From: Pseudomonadota bacterium
Lineage (GTDB): Bacteria; Pseudomonadota; Alphaproteobacteria; Rhizobiales; Devosiaceae
DNA length: 16,540 nt
Direction: 5' to 3'
NCBI GenBank assembly: GCA_023428425.1
Contig: JAEYYP010000236.1
Location: 1-16,540 of the forward strand
The notes beneath the pieces are model-generated. The model had not been told where the DNA came from and ran no database searches. It worked only from the letters and a program-made list of their open reading frames with translations. The translations under genes and the position numbers were made by a program. Positions 6,790 to 14,016 of the stretch are shown here, piece by piece. Every line of letters starts with the position of its first letter. The first letter of the stretch is position 1.

Positions 6790-6901
6790 GACAATCGCCG
6801 TTGCCATCTGCTCATGCTCGCCGCCCCGACACTAGGGTTTCCGAGGCATTGCTCTCGCGGCCCCGATAGGGTCTGCTGCCCGAGCCGACGCGGGAGGGGA
6901 C

Positions 6902-7864
6902 ATGACCGTTATCGCCATACGCAGCGCCGATTTCGATGAGCGGCACCGGGTGGCCGAGTTCCAGAGCGTGGCGGCCAACATCTGCGGGCTGCACATCAGC
7001 CCCCGCGCCGATGCCGAGTATCGCTCCGAAACCGTCATCGGGGTGCTGCCAGGCGCGGTCATGGCCAGCACCCATCACTCCTCATGCATCACCGAGCGCG
7101 ATCAGGGACTGGCCGCGGCGACGGGTGACAACGTGCTTGTGCACATCCCCCTCGCCGGTGGCTTCGTCATCCGCCAGCAGGGGGGCGAGGCGATCGCGTG
7201 CCGTCCCGGCCAGATCTATCTCGACCCGACCGAAGTCCCAGGCATCGCCGAGTTCACCGAACCGGAGAGCCACGTATTCTACATCTCGCTGCCCCGCAGC
7301 GAACTGCGCGCCGGCACCATCGGCCTCAACCGCTCGCTGCGCGATGGCGCGACCCTCACGCCGCAGTGGCGCATGCTGCTCGCCTATGCCCGCTCGCTGC
7401 ATGCGGAACTGCCGAACCTCCCGGCAACCGACCGGGCACTCTACGCCGGCCATGTCCGCGACCTCGCGCTGATTGCGCTCGAGGCCGACGGGGACGAGAG
7501 GCGGCGCTCCGAGACCGGCGGCCTGCGGGCGGCTCGCCTTGCCGCCATCAAGGCGGACGTCGAGCAGCACCTCCACAGCGAGGACCTCAGCATCGGCTGG
7601 ATCGCTCGCCGCCATGAGATCTCGGAGCGCTATGTTCGCGCCCTTTTCGCAGCGGAGCACACTTCGTTCCGCGACTTCGTCGCCAATCGCCGCCTGCTCG
7701 CGGCGCATCGCCTTCTCGGCGACCCCAGCCACCGGAACCTCTCGATCCACGCCATCGCACTGGCCGTGGGCTTCGGCGACCTCTCGGCTTTCAATACCCG
7801 CTTCAAGCGACTGTTCAACGCAACGCCCAGTGACGTTCGCCGGCTTGCTTTCGGCCGACCCTAG
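6902..7864 (+). CDS. AraC-family transcriptional regulator
   Basis: 320 residues, typical of the AraC group with an N-terminal AraC_binding_2-like sensor (about 20-195) and a C-terminal double helix-turn-helix. The first helix-turn-helix lies at about 229-250 (LSIGWIARRHEISERYVRALF). The second contains the family signature GFGDLSAFNTRFKRLFNATPSDVR at 290-313. The ATG at 6902 follows GGGAGGGG, an excellent ribosome site. It starts 147 bases after the HIBADH-family gene and its terminator hairpin, and ends 93 bases before the exported VWA protein on the same strand. A directly repeated 8-mer at 7862-7891 between those two genes is spaced like AraC-type half-sites. The target could therefore be the VWA gene, itself, or an upstream metabolic gene. 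The inducer cannot be predicted. Confidence 0.93.
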   Translation: MTVIAIRSADFDERHRVAEFQSVAANICGLHISPRADAEYRSETVIGVLPGAVMASTHHSSCITERDQGLAAATGDNVLVHIPLAGGFVIRQQGGEAIACRPGQIYLDPTEVPGIAEFTEPESHVFYISLPRSELRAGTIGLNRSLRDGATLTPQWRMLLAYARSLHAELPNLPATDRALYAGHVRDLALIALEADGDERRRSETGGLRAARLAAIKADVEQHLHSEDLSIGWIARRHEISERYVRALFAAEHTSFRDFVANRRLLAAHRLLGDPSHRNLSIHAIALAVGFGDLSAFNTRFKRLFNATPSDVRRLAFGRP

Positions 7865-7891
7865 TTCCGTTTCACCCCGGCCGTAGTTCCG
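7862..7891. repeat. Direct repeat TAGTTCCG, 22-bp period
   Basis: TAGTTCCG occurs at 7862-7869 and 7884-7891, two helical turns apart. The first copy overlaps the AraC-gene stop codon and the second is 67 bases before the VWA-gene start. AraC-family dimers commonly bind direct half-sites with this spacing, so it may be a binding site. Eight bases is short enough for chance. Confidence 0.3.
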
Positions 7892-7957
7892 CCCGACCCG
7901 AGATTGCGCGCGCCGCTGCCTGTAGTCTGCCGCCCACCAGATTCGGGAGAACGTCGC

Positions 7958-9907
7958 ATGAGGGCCGTCGCAGTCGTACTCGCCATCATTCTTGCCCTGC
8001 TCGCGGCGCCGGTCATGGCGCAGCCGGCAACCACGATGATCGTCATGGATGGGTCGGGCTCTATGTGGGGGCGGATCGACGGACGGCCCAAGCTCGAGAT
8101 CGCGCGAGAGACGGCCGCCAGTGTCCTCGCCGGCATTCCCGACCAGCAAAGCCTCGGCCTGATGGCTTACGGGCATCGCGCCCGCGGCGACTGTGCCGAC
8201 ATCGAGGTGATCGTGGCGCCCGGCCCCGGCAGCGCCGACGCCATCGCCGATGCGGTCGACGCCATGCGTTTCCAGGGCAAGACTCCGATCACCGAGGCAG
8301 TGCGGCAGGCCGCTGAAGCCCTGCGCTTCACCGAGGCACCGGCGACCATCGTGCTCGTCACCGACGGTATCGAGACTTGCTCGGCCGATCCATGCGCCGT
8401 CGCAACTGAACTCGAGGCCGCGGGTGTCGATTTCACGGCCCACGTCATCGGCTTCGGCCTCACCGAGGATGATGGCCGGCAGGTCGCCTGCATCGCGGAG
8501 AACACCGGCGGGCGCTACATCCAGGCCATTGATGCCGATGGCCTCGCCGAGGCCCTTGGAGCTGCCGTCGGTGGCGATGTCGCGGCCGCGCCGGAAGCCG
8601 AGCCGCTGCCGAAGAGCCGGCATTTCCCCGGCGAAGCCATGATGGCTGACGTCGCCTTGGTGCCGACCGGCCGCAGTTTCGGCGAGCCGGTTGCGTCTCC
8701 GGTCGAACCAGCCTTTGCCGAGGATGGCACCATCGCGCAATGCCAGGCGCTGTGCACAGCCGACGGTGCGTGTGGCTCGTGGCGCTACGAGCCACAGGGC
8801 AGCTACTTTGTCGACCATGCGCGCTGCTTCCTCTACAGCCCCGCCACCGAGTTCACCGCGAGTTTCCAGCCGGAGGGTGAAGACTGGGCGTCCGGCATGA
8901 AGGAAGGCGTCATCGGTCTCACCCGCCCGTACGTGGCAATCGGGGCCACCGGCATCGCGGCCACTCTCAGCGTGCCCGAACCGATCGTTCCGCGCAGCGA
9001 GTTCACGGTGCTCTGGGCGGGCCCGGCCGGGGAGAGCGACTGGGTCGATATTGTGCCGGTCGGTTACACGGAACTGTCGGGCGAACTCTCCTACTTCTAT
9101 GTCAACGACACCATCGAGGATGGCGACCCGCCGGAGGGTGCCGGAACGCTGACCGCGCCCGCCGAGCCGGGGCGCTACGAGCTCCGCTATGTGCTCGGCC
9201 GCGAGCTCGATCGCCGGGTGATCCACACCGTTCAGGTCACGGTAGGTGGGGACGTTGCCGACAGCGACGAGACGCCCGCCGGGCAGCCGGTGGAAGCAAC
9301 CTTCAGCGTCGATGATGGCGGGCTCGAGCTCGCGGTGACCTGGTCGGCCGTTCCCGTGGAGGGTCAGGACCTGCCGCCCGAAGCTTGGGCCATGCAGGAG
9401 GGGATTGCCGGCCCCGTCACCGAGCTTTTCCTTCCCGGAGAGTACGACGTGCTCGGCGAAGCGGGGGATACCGTCTACGCCGGCCGGGTTCGCATCACCC
9501 CGGAGGGACCGAACGCCTTCGTCATCCCCTACTCGCCGACACTCAGCCCGGCCGGTGAAGACCAGATCGCGGAAGCTCCGGCGCCGGCCGACTATGTCTG
9601 CGACTCCGCCGATCCCTGTGCCCACGACGACCCCACCGGCCTGTCGTTCACTTTACCCGCGGGATGGCGAGCCGAGGCACCGTTCTTCTACGAGACAGCG
9701 GCTGGGGTGCGGTCGGAGCGCCCGACCGTCGCCTTCACGGATGCCGGCGGAGAGCGCACCATCGTCCTCAACCCGATCCGCTGGTCCGAAGGGAACGGCA
9801 CCTGCTCGCTGAGTGCGGCCGGGGAGCTTTGCGTGGTGGGACAGCCGGATGGGGAGGCGCTTCTCGCCTATTCCACCATCCTGCCCAGCCTCCGCTTCGC
9901 GCCTTAG
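7958..9907 (+). CDS. Exported von Willebrand factor A domain protein with PAN-like module
   Basis: 649 residues from the ATG at 7958, which follows GGGAGA and opens a clear signal peptide (hydrophobic 3-19, cleavage likely after VMA at 21). Domains: VWA at about 25-205 with a complete metal-binding MIDAS site (D31, S33, S35 in DGSGSM; T109 in GKTP; D136 in VTDG). A PAN/apple-like module follows at about 228-325 (CQALCTADGACGSW, then ARCFLYS). Two beta-rich segments at about 327-430 and 445-530 look Ig-like. The C-terminal domain at about 545-649 begins YVCDSADPC. All 12 cysteines follow the signal peptide; the even number suits disulfides in the periplasm or outside. There is no anchor or lipobox. 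VWA with MIDAS implies metal-dependent protein binding; the partner is unknown. The AraC-type gene is just upstream; no secretion genes are adjacent. Confidence 0.88.
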   Translation: MRAVAVVLAIILALLAAPVMAQPATTMIVMDGSGSMWGRIDGRPKLEIARETAASVLAGIPDQQSLGLMAYGHRARGDCADIEVIVAPGPGSADAIADAVDAMRFQGKTPITEAVRQAAEALRFTEAPATIVLVTDGIETCSADPCAVATELEAAGVDFTAHVIGFGLTEDDGRQVACIAENTGGRYIQAIDADGLAEALGAAVGGDVAAAPEAEPLPKSRHFPGEAMMADVALVPTGRSFGEPVASPVEPAFAEDGTIAQCQALCTADGACGSWRYEPQGSYFVDHARCFLYSPATEFTASFQPEGEDWASGMKEGVIGLTRPYVAIGATGIAATLSVPEPIVPRSEFTVLWAGPAGESDWVDIVPVGYTELSGELSYFYVNDTIEDGDPPEGAGTLTAPAEPGRYELRYVLGRELDRRVIHTVQVTVGGDVADSDETPAGQPVEATFSVDDGGLELAVTWSAVPVEGQDLPPEAWAMQEGIAGPVTELFLPGEYDVLGEAGDTVYAGRVRITPEGPNAFVIPYSPTLSPAGEDQIAEAPAPADYVCDSADPCAHDDPTGLSFTLPAGWRAEAPFFYETAAGVRSERPTVAFTDAGGERTIVLNPIRWSEGNGTCSLSAAGELCVVGQPDGEALLAYSTILPSLRFAP

Positions 9908-9938
9908 CTAACGGCCTGCAAGCCGGTTGCCCGCTCGG

Positions 9939-10313
9939 TCAGTTGATTTCGCTGGCGGGCCAGCAGGCGAACAGGCCCAGTCCAACGGAGTTGTTGCCCC
10001 AGCCGATGTAGCGCCGGTGTTCGTCCCTGTAGCCGCCGACCACCTCATAGACGTCAAGCAAGGGACCGGAGACCGGCGTCAGTACGTGGCCGTCGATGGC
10101 CAGTTGGCCCGTCCCGTTGCCCGGATCGCCATCTTTACGCGCCCACAACGAGTTGGCAGCCACTACCATCTCGTAGCTGCCGTCAGCTGCGATGCTGAGC
10201 GTGCCGAGCGGAATGTTGTCATTCAGCTTGCACCGCCAGCTGTCGACATATCCCTGGGCCATGGCGGGGGTTGCAAGCAACACGAGAGCGGCGGCGGAAA
10301 TGAGCGTACGAAT
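9939..10313 (-). CDS. Small exported protein of unknown function, probable non-ATG start
   Basis: 124 residues if started at ATT 10313: a basic N-terminus, a hydrophobic stretch and AMAQ give a convincing signal peptide (IRTLISAAALVLLATPAMA), leaving a mature domain of about 104 residues. That domain has two cysteines (WRC, FAC) that could pair, and glycine- and tryptophan-rich beta-like sequence. I do not recognise the family. There is no ATG or GTG near the signal peptide. GAGGGA (10326-10321 on the minus strand) is ideally placed for ATT, 7 bases away. The only common alternative, TTG at 10328, would add five residues and overlaps that site. A TTGACA promoter lies upstream. It converges with the VWA gene (31 bases between stops) and diverges from the membrane-protein gene at 10440. 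A sequencing error at the start is also possible. Confidence 0.7.
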   Translation of the reverse strand: MRTLISAAALVLLATPAMAQGYVDSWRCKLNDNIPLGTLSIAADGSYEMVVAANSLWARKDGDPGNGTGQLAIDGHVLTPVSGPLLDVYEVVGGYRDEHRRYIGWGNNSVGLGLFACWPASEIN

Positions 10314-10367
10314 GACTGTCTCCCTCAAGACGTTCGAAATCACCGGGCGCCGAGACGCCCAGATCAC

Positions 10368-10396
10368 AGGTAAGGAGGCGCGCGAGCTATTGTCAA
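10368..10396 (-). promoter_or_regulatory. Promoter of the small exported protein
   Basis: On the minus strand, consensus TTGACA (10396-10391), exactly 17 bases, then TTACCT (10373-10368). The -35 is perfect and the -10 modest. Transcription would begin near 10361, giving a leader of about 50 bases. Confidence 0.5.
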
Positions 10397-10418
10397 CGCG
10401 CCACCATGTGGCAAATAT
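10390..10418 (+). promoter_or_regulatory. Weak plus-strand promoter sharing its -35 with the divergent one
   Basis: TTGTCA (10390-10395), 17 bases, AAATAT (10413-10418). The near-palindrome TTGTCAA supplies a -35 for both strands. The predicted transcription start near 10425 is consistent with translation from the ATG at 10440 and not from 10422. The -10 is a poor match. Confidence 0.3.
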
Positions 10419-10439
10419 CGGATGGGTGTGGGGGTGGAG

Positions 10440-10880
10440 ATGGCCGAGCCGGTGGTGTTGTCTCAGAACCGCATGGGGGCGACGAACTGGGGCTTCATGG
10501 CCCTCGCCTTCGTTCTCGCGGCAGTACTTCTCCTCTTTCAGGGCGCCGAGTTGTGGCTGACGCTGTTGATCTGCGGCGGCCTCGCAATTGTAGCCATAGG
10601 CTTCGCCCTGCTGCTGATTACCCTCCTCGGTCGCCGCAATATCGCGACTCTCACGCTGGATGGAGCAACGCTCAGGGCCGAAATGCTCAGCCCCTTCGGC
10701 AACGGCAGGATTGTTGATATCCCGCTCAGCGAAGCCACTGAATGGCGGCGAACCCGCACCTGGCCCTCGGTCCGCTTCCGTCACGGCAGCCGCGAGTTCG
10801 TGCTGCCGTTGCACGGTGCAAGGGTTGACTGGCCCCGCCTGCTTCAGGTGGCACCGGAAATGCGAGAGACACTGCGGTAG
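10440..10880 (+). CDS. Two-helix membrane protein, hypothetical
   Basis: 146 residues from the ATG at 10440. Two hydrophobic segments, at about 18-35 and 41-62, are separated by a very short turn. A soluble C-terminal domain (about 64-146) has alternating strands (IATLTLDGATLRAEM, IVDIPLSEATEW, SVRFRHGSREFVLPL) resembling the small bacterial PH-like or DUF2244-like folds that follow two membrane helices. The resemblance is structural and by eye. An in-frame ATG at 10422 is possible, but GGGGG at 10430-10434 and the predicted promoter favour 10440. It diverges from the small exported protein. The FNR-like box that controls the next gene begins 22 bases after its stop, so it is probably a single-gene unit. 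Confidence 0.7.
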   Translation: MAEPVVLSQNRMGATNWGFMALAFVLAAVLLLFQGAELWLTLLICGGLAIVAIGFALLLITLLGRRNIATLTLDGATLRAEMLSPFGNGRIVDIPLSEATEWRRTRTWPSVRFRHGSREFVLPLHGARVDWPRLLQVAPEMRETLR

Positions 10881-10902
10881 CGCCGCATCGCCCTCGCCCG
10901 GC

Positions 10903-10916
10903 TTGATCAAGGTCAA
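10903..10916. promoter_or_regulatory. FNR/FixK-type box (anaerobox)
   Basis: TTGATCAAGGTCAA matches the FNR/FixK consensus TTGAT-N4-ATCAA at 9 of 10 defined positions. Its centre (10909.5) lies 41.5 bases before 10951. CATGCT (10939-10944) sits exactly where the -10 for that start would be, the standard class II activator layout. The downstream gene starts at 10975 with AGGAAA as its ribosome site. Confidence 0.65.
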
Positions 10917-10974
10917 GATCGTCGGCTCGGTCGCGGCCCATGCTTTCCCGGCAAGAAGCCAAGGAAAGCGTTCA

Positions 10975-11217
10975 ATGTCCAACACCCCTCACACGCTCGG
11001 AGAAGAGTTCCCCGGCAGCCTCGATGCCATTCACGCACTCAAGGCGAAGGACCCGAAGTTCGCCAAGCTGCTGCGCGACTACGACGAGGTCAACGACCGC
11101 GTCCACCGGGCCGAGACCCGTCTCGACGCAATCTCCGACGAGTCTGAACAGTCGCTGCGCCGCCAGCGTCTCGCTATCAAGGACGCAATAGCGTCCGCCC
11201 TCGCCGCCGCCAGTTGA
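10975..11217 (+). CDS. YdcH-family (DUF465) small protein
   Basis: 80 residues of the YdcH/DUF465 family: highly charged small proteins predicted to form a helical hairpin, function unknown. The typical pattern is seen: HALKAKDPKFAKLLRDYDEVNDRVHRAE, then a second helix (ESEQSLRRQRLAIKDAIASAL). The central helix alternates hydrophobic and charged residues in a coiled-coil-like way. The ATG at 10975 follows AGGAAA (10962-10967). The polyphosphate kinase gene starts 31 bases after its stop, so the two are very likely cotranscribed from the FNR/FixK-like promoter at 10903-10951. This makes a low-oxygen or stress role plausible, but the family gives no biochemical hint. Confidence 0.9.
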   Translation: MSNTPHTLGEEFPGSLDAIHALKAKDPKFAKLLRDYDEVNDRVHRAETRLDAISDESEQSLRRQRLAIKDAIASALAAAS

Positions 11218-11248
11218 AACCTATCCATCGTTTCTGGAGGAGACCGGT

Positions 11249-12328
11249 GTGACACCAACGCCTGACGAAGACCACACCCTGCCGCCCGCCGCGCAGACGA
11301 GCCTTGCCGACGAGCGTTCGGTTGCGGCGCAGGAGGCGGAGCTCGCGGCACTCAGGAACCTCTCCGGCGCAACCGATCTGTCGGTGGCCGAGGGGGTCCA
11401 GGCGATCATCGAGGGTGCGTCGCCGGACGACGCCAGCCGCATGCGGCATGCCCTCGGCCTGCCGAAACCGCAGGGCAAGCTCCGTCGGAGCTCCGATGAA
11501 CTGGCCGAGGACTGGCGGGCCGGCGGCTATCCCTATCGCTACAAGATGCTCCGCCGCGACTACGAGCGCGAGAAATTCGCGCTGCAGACCGAAATGCTGA
11601 AGCTGCAGTCGTGGGTGAAGGAATCCCGCCAACGCATCATCATCCTCTTCGAGGGACGAGACGCTGCCGGCAAGGGTGGCGCCATCAAACGCTTCACGGA
11701 ACACCTGAACCCGCGTGGCGCCCGGGTTGTCGCGCTGGAGAAGCCAAGCGAAGTCGAACGCGGCCAATGGTACTTCCAGCGCTATGTCCAGCACCTTCCG
11801 ACCATGGGCGAGATCGTGCTGTTCGACCGCAGTTGGTACAACCGTGCGGGCGTCGAGCGTGTCATGGGCTTCTGCTCGGACGAGGAGTATAGGGAGTTCC
11901 TCCGCCAGGTGCCGGAGTTCGAGCGCAACCTGGTCCGCAGCGGCGTGCATCTGGTGAAATTCTGGTTCTCGGTCAGCCGGGAGGAACAGGCCCGTCGCTT
12001 CAAGGAGCGCCGCGTCCATCCGCTGAAACAGTGGAAGCTCTCGCCGATCGATCTCGCGTCGCTCGACAAGTGGGATGACTACACGGCCGCCAAGGAAGCG
12101 ATGTTCTTCCATACCGACACCGCGGACTCGCCATGGACCGTGATCAAGTCCGATGACAAGAAGCGCGCCCGGCTCAACGCCATGCGGTACATTCTTCACA
12201 CCATGCCTTATGTCGGCAAGGACACCTCGACCATCGGCCGGATCGACGACCTGTTGGTCGGCCGCGCGAACGTCATCCACGAACGTGGCGAGTATAGTTC
12301 CGTCGGTGGCTGGGCGACCGCGGAGTGA
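11249..12328 (+). CDS. ppk2: Polyphosphate kinase 2
   Basis: 359 residues of the PPK2 family, which transfers phosphate between polyphosphate and nucleotides (ADP or GDP to the triphosphate, in many members with polyphosphate as donor). The P-loop kinase fold is clear: Walker A GRDAAGKGG at 136-144, the lid and helix KRFTEHLNPRGARVVAL after it, and Walker B with the family signature FDRSWYNRAGVE at 192-203. EEQARRFKERRVHPLKQWKLSP lies in the basic polyphosphate-facing part. About 85 N-terminal residues, polar and probably flexible, precede the catalytic domain. The GTG start at 11249 is supported by GGAGGAGA at 11236-11243. It follows the YdcH-like gene in an apparent operon under an FNR/FixK-like box. 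Subclass (I, II or III) cannot be fixed by eye; one catalytic domain excludes the two-domain class II-like form. Confidence 0.95.
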   Translation: MTPTPDEDHTLPPAAQTSLADERSVAAQEAELAALRNLSGATDLSVAEGVQAIIEGASPDDASRMRHALGLPKPQGKLRRSSDELAEDWRAGGYPYRYKMLRRDYEREKFALQTEMLKLQSWVKESRQRIIILFEGRDAAGKGGAIKRFTEHLNPRGARVVALEKPSEVERGQWYFQRYVQHLPTMGEIVLFDRSWYNRAGVERVMGFCSDEEYREFLRQVPEFERNLVRSGVHLVKFWFSVSREEQARRFKERRVHPLKQWKLSPIDLASLDKWDDYTAAKEAMFFHTDTADSPWTVIKSDDKKRARLNAMRYILHTMPYVGKDTSTIGRIDDLLVGRANVIHERGEYSSVGGWATAE

Positions 12329-12331
12329 TCC

Positions 12332-12640
12332 TCAGAGGTCGGGCTCCTTCGGTGCCCGGCCAACCTGCATCACAACCGTCACGACGTCGCCGACCGTCGC
12401 ACCGATCTGGCGCCGCACCGTGTCCTTCAGTGGCAGCAGGTAGGTGCCCTCCCGTGGAAACAGCGATGTGGTGAAGCGCACACCATCTATCTCCGCATGC
12501 ACCGGGATCGCGCCCCAGCCGTAGGTGACCAGCTTCTTGACGCGCGTAATCTCCGCCGCGGCGTCGGGCGGCAGCCTCGCGTAGAAGAACGGCGCCGGGC
12601 CACGCCATTCGATCACGACCGCTTCGAACTCCAGTTGCAC
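12332..12640 (-). CDS. DUF1905 domain protein
   Basis: 102 residues beginning MQLEFEAVVIEWRGPAPFFYARLP, the recognisable DUF1905 pattern: a small beta-barrel of unknown function, often found alone or fused to a DUF1801- or YdeI-type OmpD-associated domain. VKKLVTYGWGAIPVHAEIDG, TTSLFPREGTYLLPLKDTVRR and GDVVTVVM correspond to the conserved strands. The start is GTG at 12638-12640, preceded by GAGGAGG, a strong ribosome site. The gene begins 15 bases after the DadA-like oxidoreductase stop on the same strand and is probably in its operon. It converges with ppk2, with only three bases between the stop codons. Confidence 0.88.
   Translation of the reverse strand: MQLEFEAVVIEWRGPAPFFYARLPPDAAAEITRVKKLVTYGWGAIPVHAEIDGVRFTTSLFPREGTYLLPLKDTVRRQIGATVGDVVTVVMQVGRAPKEPDL
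12337..12361 (+). terminator. Hairpin just after ppk2, inside the DUF1905 coding end
   Basis: GGTCGGGC (12337-12344) pairs with GCCCGGCC (12354-12361) through 8 base pairs including one G-U, with a 9-base loop, 8 bases after the ppk2 stop. There is no U-run. It may end ppk2 transcripts even though it lies in the 3' coding part of the convergent gene. Confidence 0.4.
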
Positions 12641-12655
12641 CCGGCCCTCCTCGCT

Positions 12656-13894
12656 TCAGCGCAGAAACCGCTCGGCCCGGTAGGGAGTCGGGTCGATGAA
12701 GGGAGTTTCGCCGCTCATCATCTCCGCGACAAGCCGGCCGGTGACCGGGCCGAGTGTCATGCCGTGGTGCGCGTGTCCGAAGGCGAACCACAGCCCCCCG
12801 TCCCGTGGCGCCCGCCCGATCACCGGCATCATGTCCGGCGTACACGGCCGCGCCCCGCGCCACGGCGTCTTCTCCAGCCTCGCCCCGAGGCCGGGCAGCA
12901 CCTCGCGGGCCGCCGCCTCAGCCCTGTTGAGCTGCACGGGGGTCGAAGGCGCATCGCGCAGCCCGAACTCCGCGCCGGTGGTCAGCCGCACTCCCATCGC
13001 CATCGGGGCCAGCATGTAGCCGCGCTCGGCGTCCTGCACCCAGTTGGTCAGCGGTCGGTTACCGGCCTGACCGTAGTGCATATGGTAGCCGCGCTTCACC
13101 CCCAGCGGCAGGTTGTAGCCGAGCCGGCGCGTCAGGTCGCCGGCCCAGGGGCCGAGGGCCACCACCGCCTTGGCTGCCTCGATACCGCCGGGCAGCGCCC
13201 AACCCGCGCCCTTTCGGCTCAGTTCCACTGCGTCGGCACGCACCACCGTGCCGCCCAACCGCTCGAACAGCGCGCGATAGGCCTTCACCAGCGCACCGGG
13301 GTCGCGGATGTTCCACGGGTCAGTCCAGTGCAGCGCTCCGACGATCACATCCCCGAGTCCCGGCTCGCGTTCCGCCATCGCGCCGCCGTCCAGTTCGGCA
13401 TGGGCGACGCCGAACTCCTCGGCGAGCTTCCGCGCCTCGGTGAATTGCGCGTCGCGCTTCTGCGCGGTGCGGAACACGCGATACCAGCCCTTCTTCTCGA
13501 TCAGCGCCGATGCACCGGCCTCGTCGATCAGCGCGCCATGCTCGCTCAGGCAGTGCCGGATCAGCGGTTCGTACTGTCGCTTGATGTGCTGGTAAGTCCC
13601 CGGCCGCGAGGCCCGCCAGTAGCGTAACAGGAACGGCGCGACGGCGGGCAAGGCCGTCGGGTGGTAGTGCATGTCGATGCGGTCGTTGAGCCCGTAGCGC
13701 AGGATCTCGCCGATATCCTGCGGGAAGGTGTAGGGCGCCACGCCCTCGCGCTGGATGAGCCCGGCATTGCCGTAACTCGTCTCCTCGCCCGCATCCCGGC
13801 GATCGACCAGCACCACGGCGCGGCCGCGCTTCGCGAGGTGGATGGCGATGCTCACCCCCACGATGCCCGCCCCCAGCACCAGAACGTCCGCCAT
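12656..13894 (-). CDS. FAD-dependent oxidoreductase, DadA-like (D-amino-acid dehydrogenase family)
   Basis: 412 residues of the DAO/DadA family of FAD oxidoreductases acting on the C-N bond of amino acids or glycine-type substrates. Seen: the N-terminal FAD-binding motif GAGIVG at 8-13 and the strand end VLVDRR at about 28-33, whose acidic residue contacts the FAD ribose. ETSYGNAGLIQ at about 38-48 is typical of DadA. The C-terminal GLWFAFGHAHHGMTLGPVTGRLVAEM is the second FAD-contact motif. Length fits DadA (about 415-430). The ATG at 13892-13894 places the dinucleotide-binding fold at residue 4, as usual; GTG 13897 and TTG 13906 are alternatives. The DUF1905 gene follows 15 bases later. There is no alanine racemase or Lrp-type regulator nearby, so D-alanine catabolism is not assured. 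Confidence 0.92.
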   Translation of the reverse strand: MADVLVLGAGIVGVSIAIHLAKRGRAVVLVDRRDAGEETSYGNAGLIQREGVAPYTFPQDIGEILRYGLNDRIDMHYHPTALPAVAPFLLRYWRASRPGTYQHIKRQYEPLIRHCLSEHGALIDEAGASALIEKKGWYRVFRTAQKRDAQFTEARKLAEEFGVAHAELDGGAMAEREPGLGDVIVGALHWTDPWNIRDPGALVKAYRALFERLGGTVVRADAVELSRKGAGWALPGGIEAAKAVVALGPWAGDLTRRLGYNLPLGVKRGYHMHYGQAGNRPLTNWVQDAERGYMLAPMAMGVRLTTGAEFGLRDAPSTPVQLNRAEAAAREVLPGLGARLEKTPWRGARPCTPDMMPVIGRAPRDGGLWFAFGHAHHGMTLGPVTGRLVAEMMSGETPFIDPTPYRAERFLR

Positions 13895-13981
13895 CACCAG
13901 CCCCAAACCAACCCAGACTCGATCAGCCTGACCCTAGCGCGGCGGCGGGTGCGTGGCATCCGCCAGATCGTCGCTGCCACC

Positions 13982-14010
13982 TTGCCGCGACGAGTCCTCC
14001 GGCCTAGCAT
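13982..14010 (+). promoter_or_regulatory. Candidate promoter giving a leaderless Nudix transcript
   Basis: TTGCCG (13982-13987), 17 bases, TAGCAT (14005-14010), both 4/6 matches. Transcription would start at or next to the ATG at 14017. No Shine-Dalgarno is present before that ATG, which fits leaderless translation. Confidence 0.4.
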
Positions 14011-14016
14011 CCGCGC

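Noticed and set aside
6833..6872. TAGGGT repeated at 6833-6838 and 6867-6872 before the AraC-type gene
   Set aside because: A six-base repeat with 34-base spacing fits no known arrangement and is expected by chance.
7082..9625. Very long minus-strand open frame (847 codons) opposite the AraC and VWA genes
   Set aside because: It is antisense to two well-supported genes, has no domain and shows the Gly/Arg/His/Asp-rich composition of a shadow frame in high-GC DNA.
9910..9928. Hairpin-like AACGGC/GCCGGTT between the converging VWA and exported-protein genes
   Set aside because: The stem needs a bulge and is only four perfect pairs otherwise, with no U-run; too weak to call a terminator.
10314..10985. 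Long minus-strand upstream extension of the small exported protein's frame
   Set aside because: The signal peptide and promoter place the start near 10313-10328. The extension lies over the membrane-protein and YdcH-like genes and looks non-coding.
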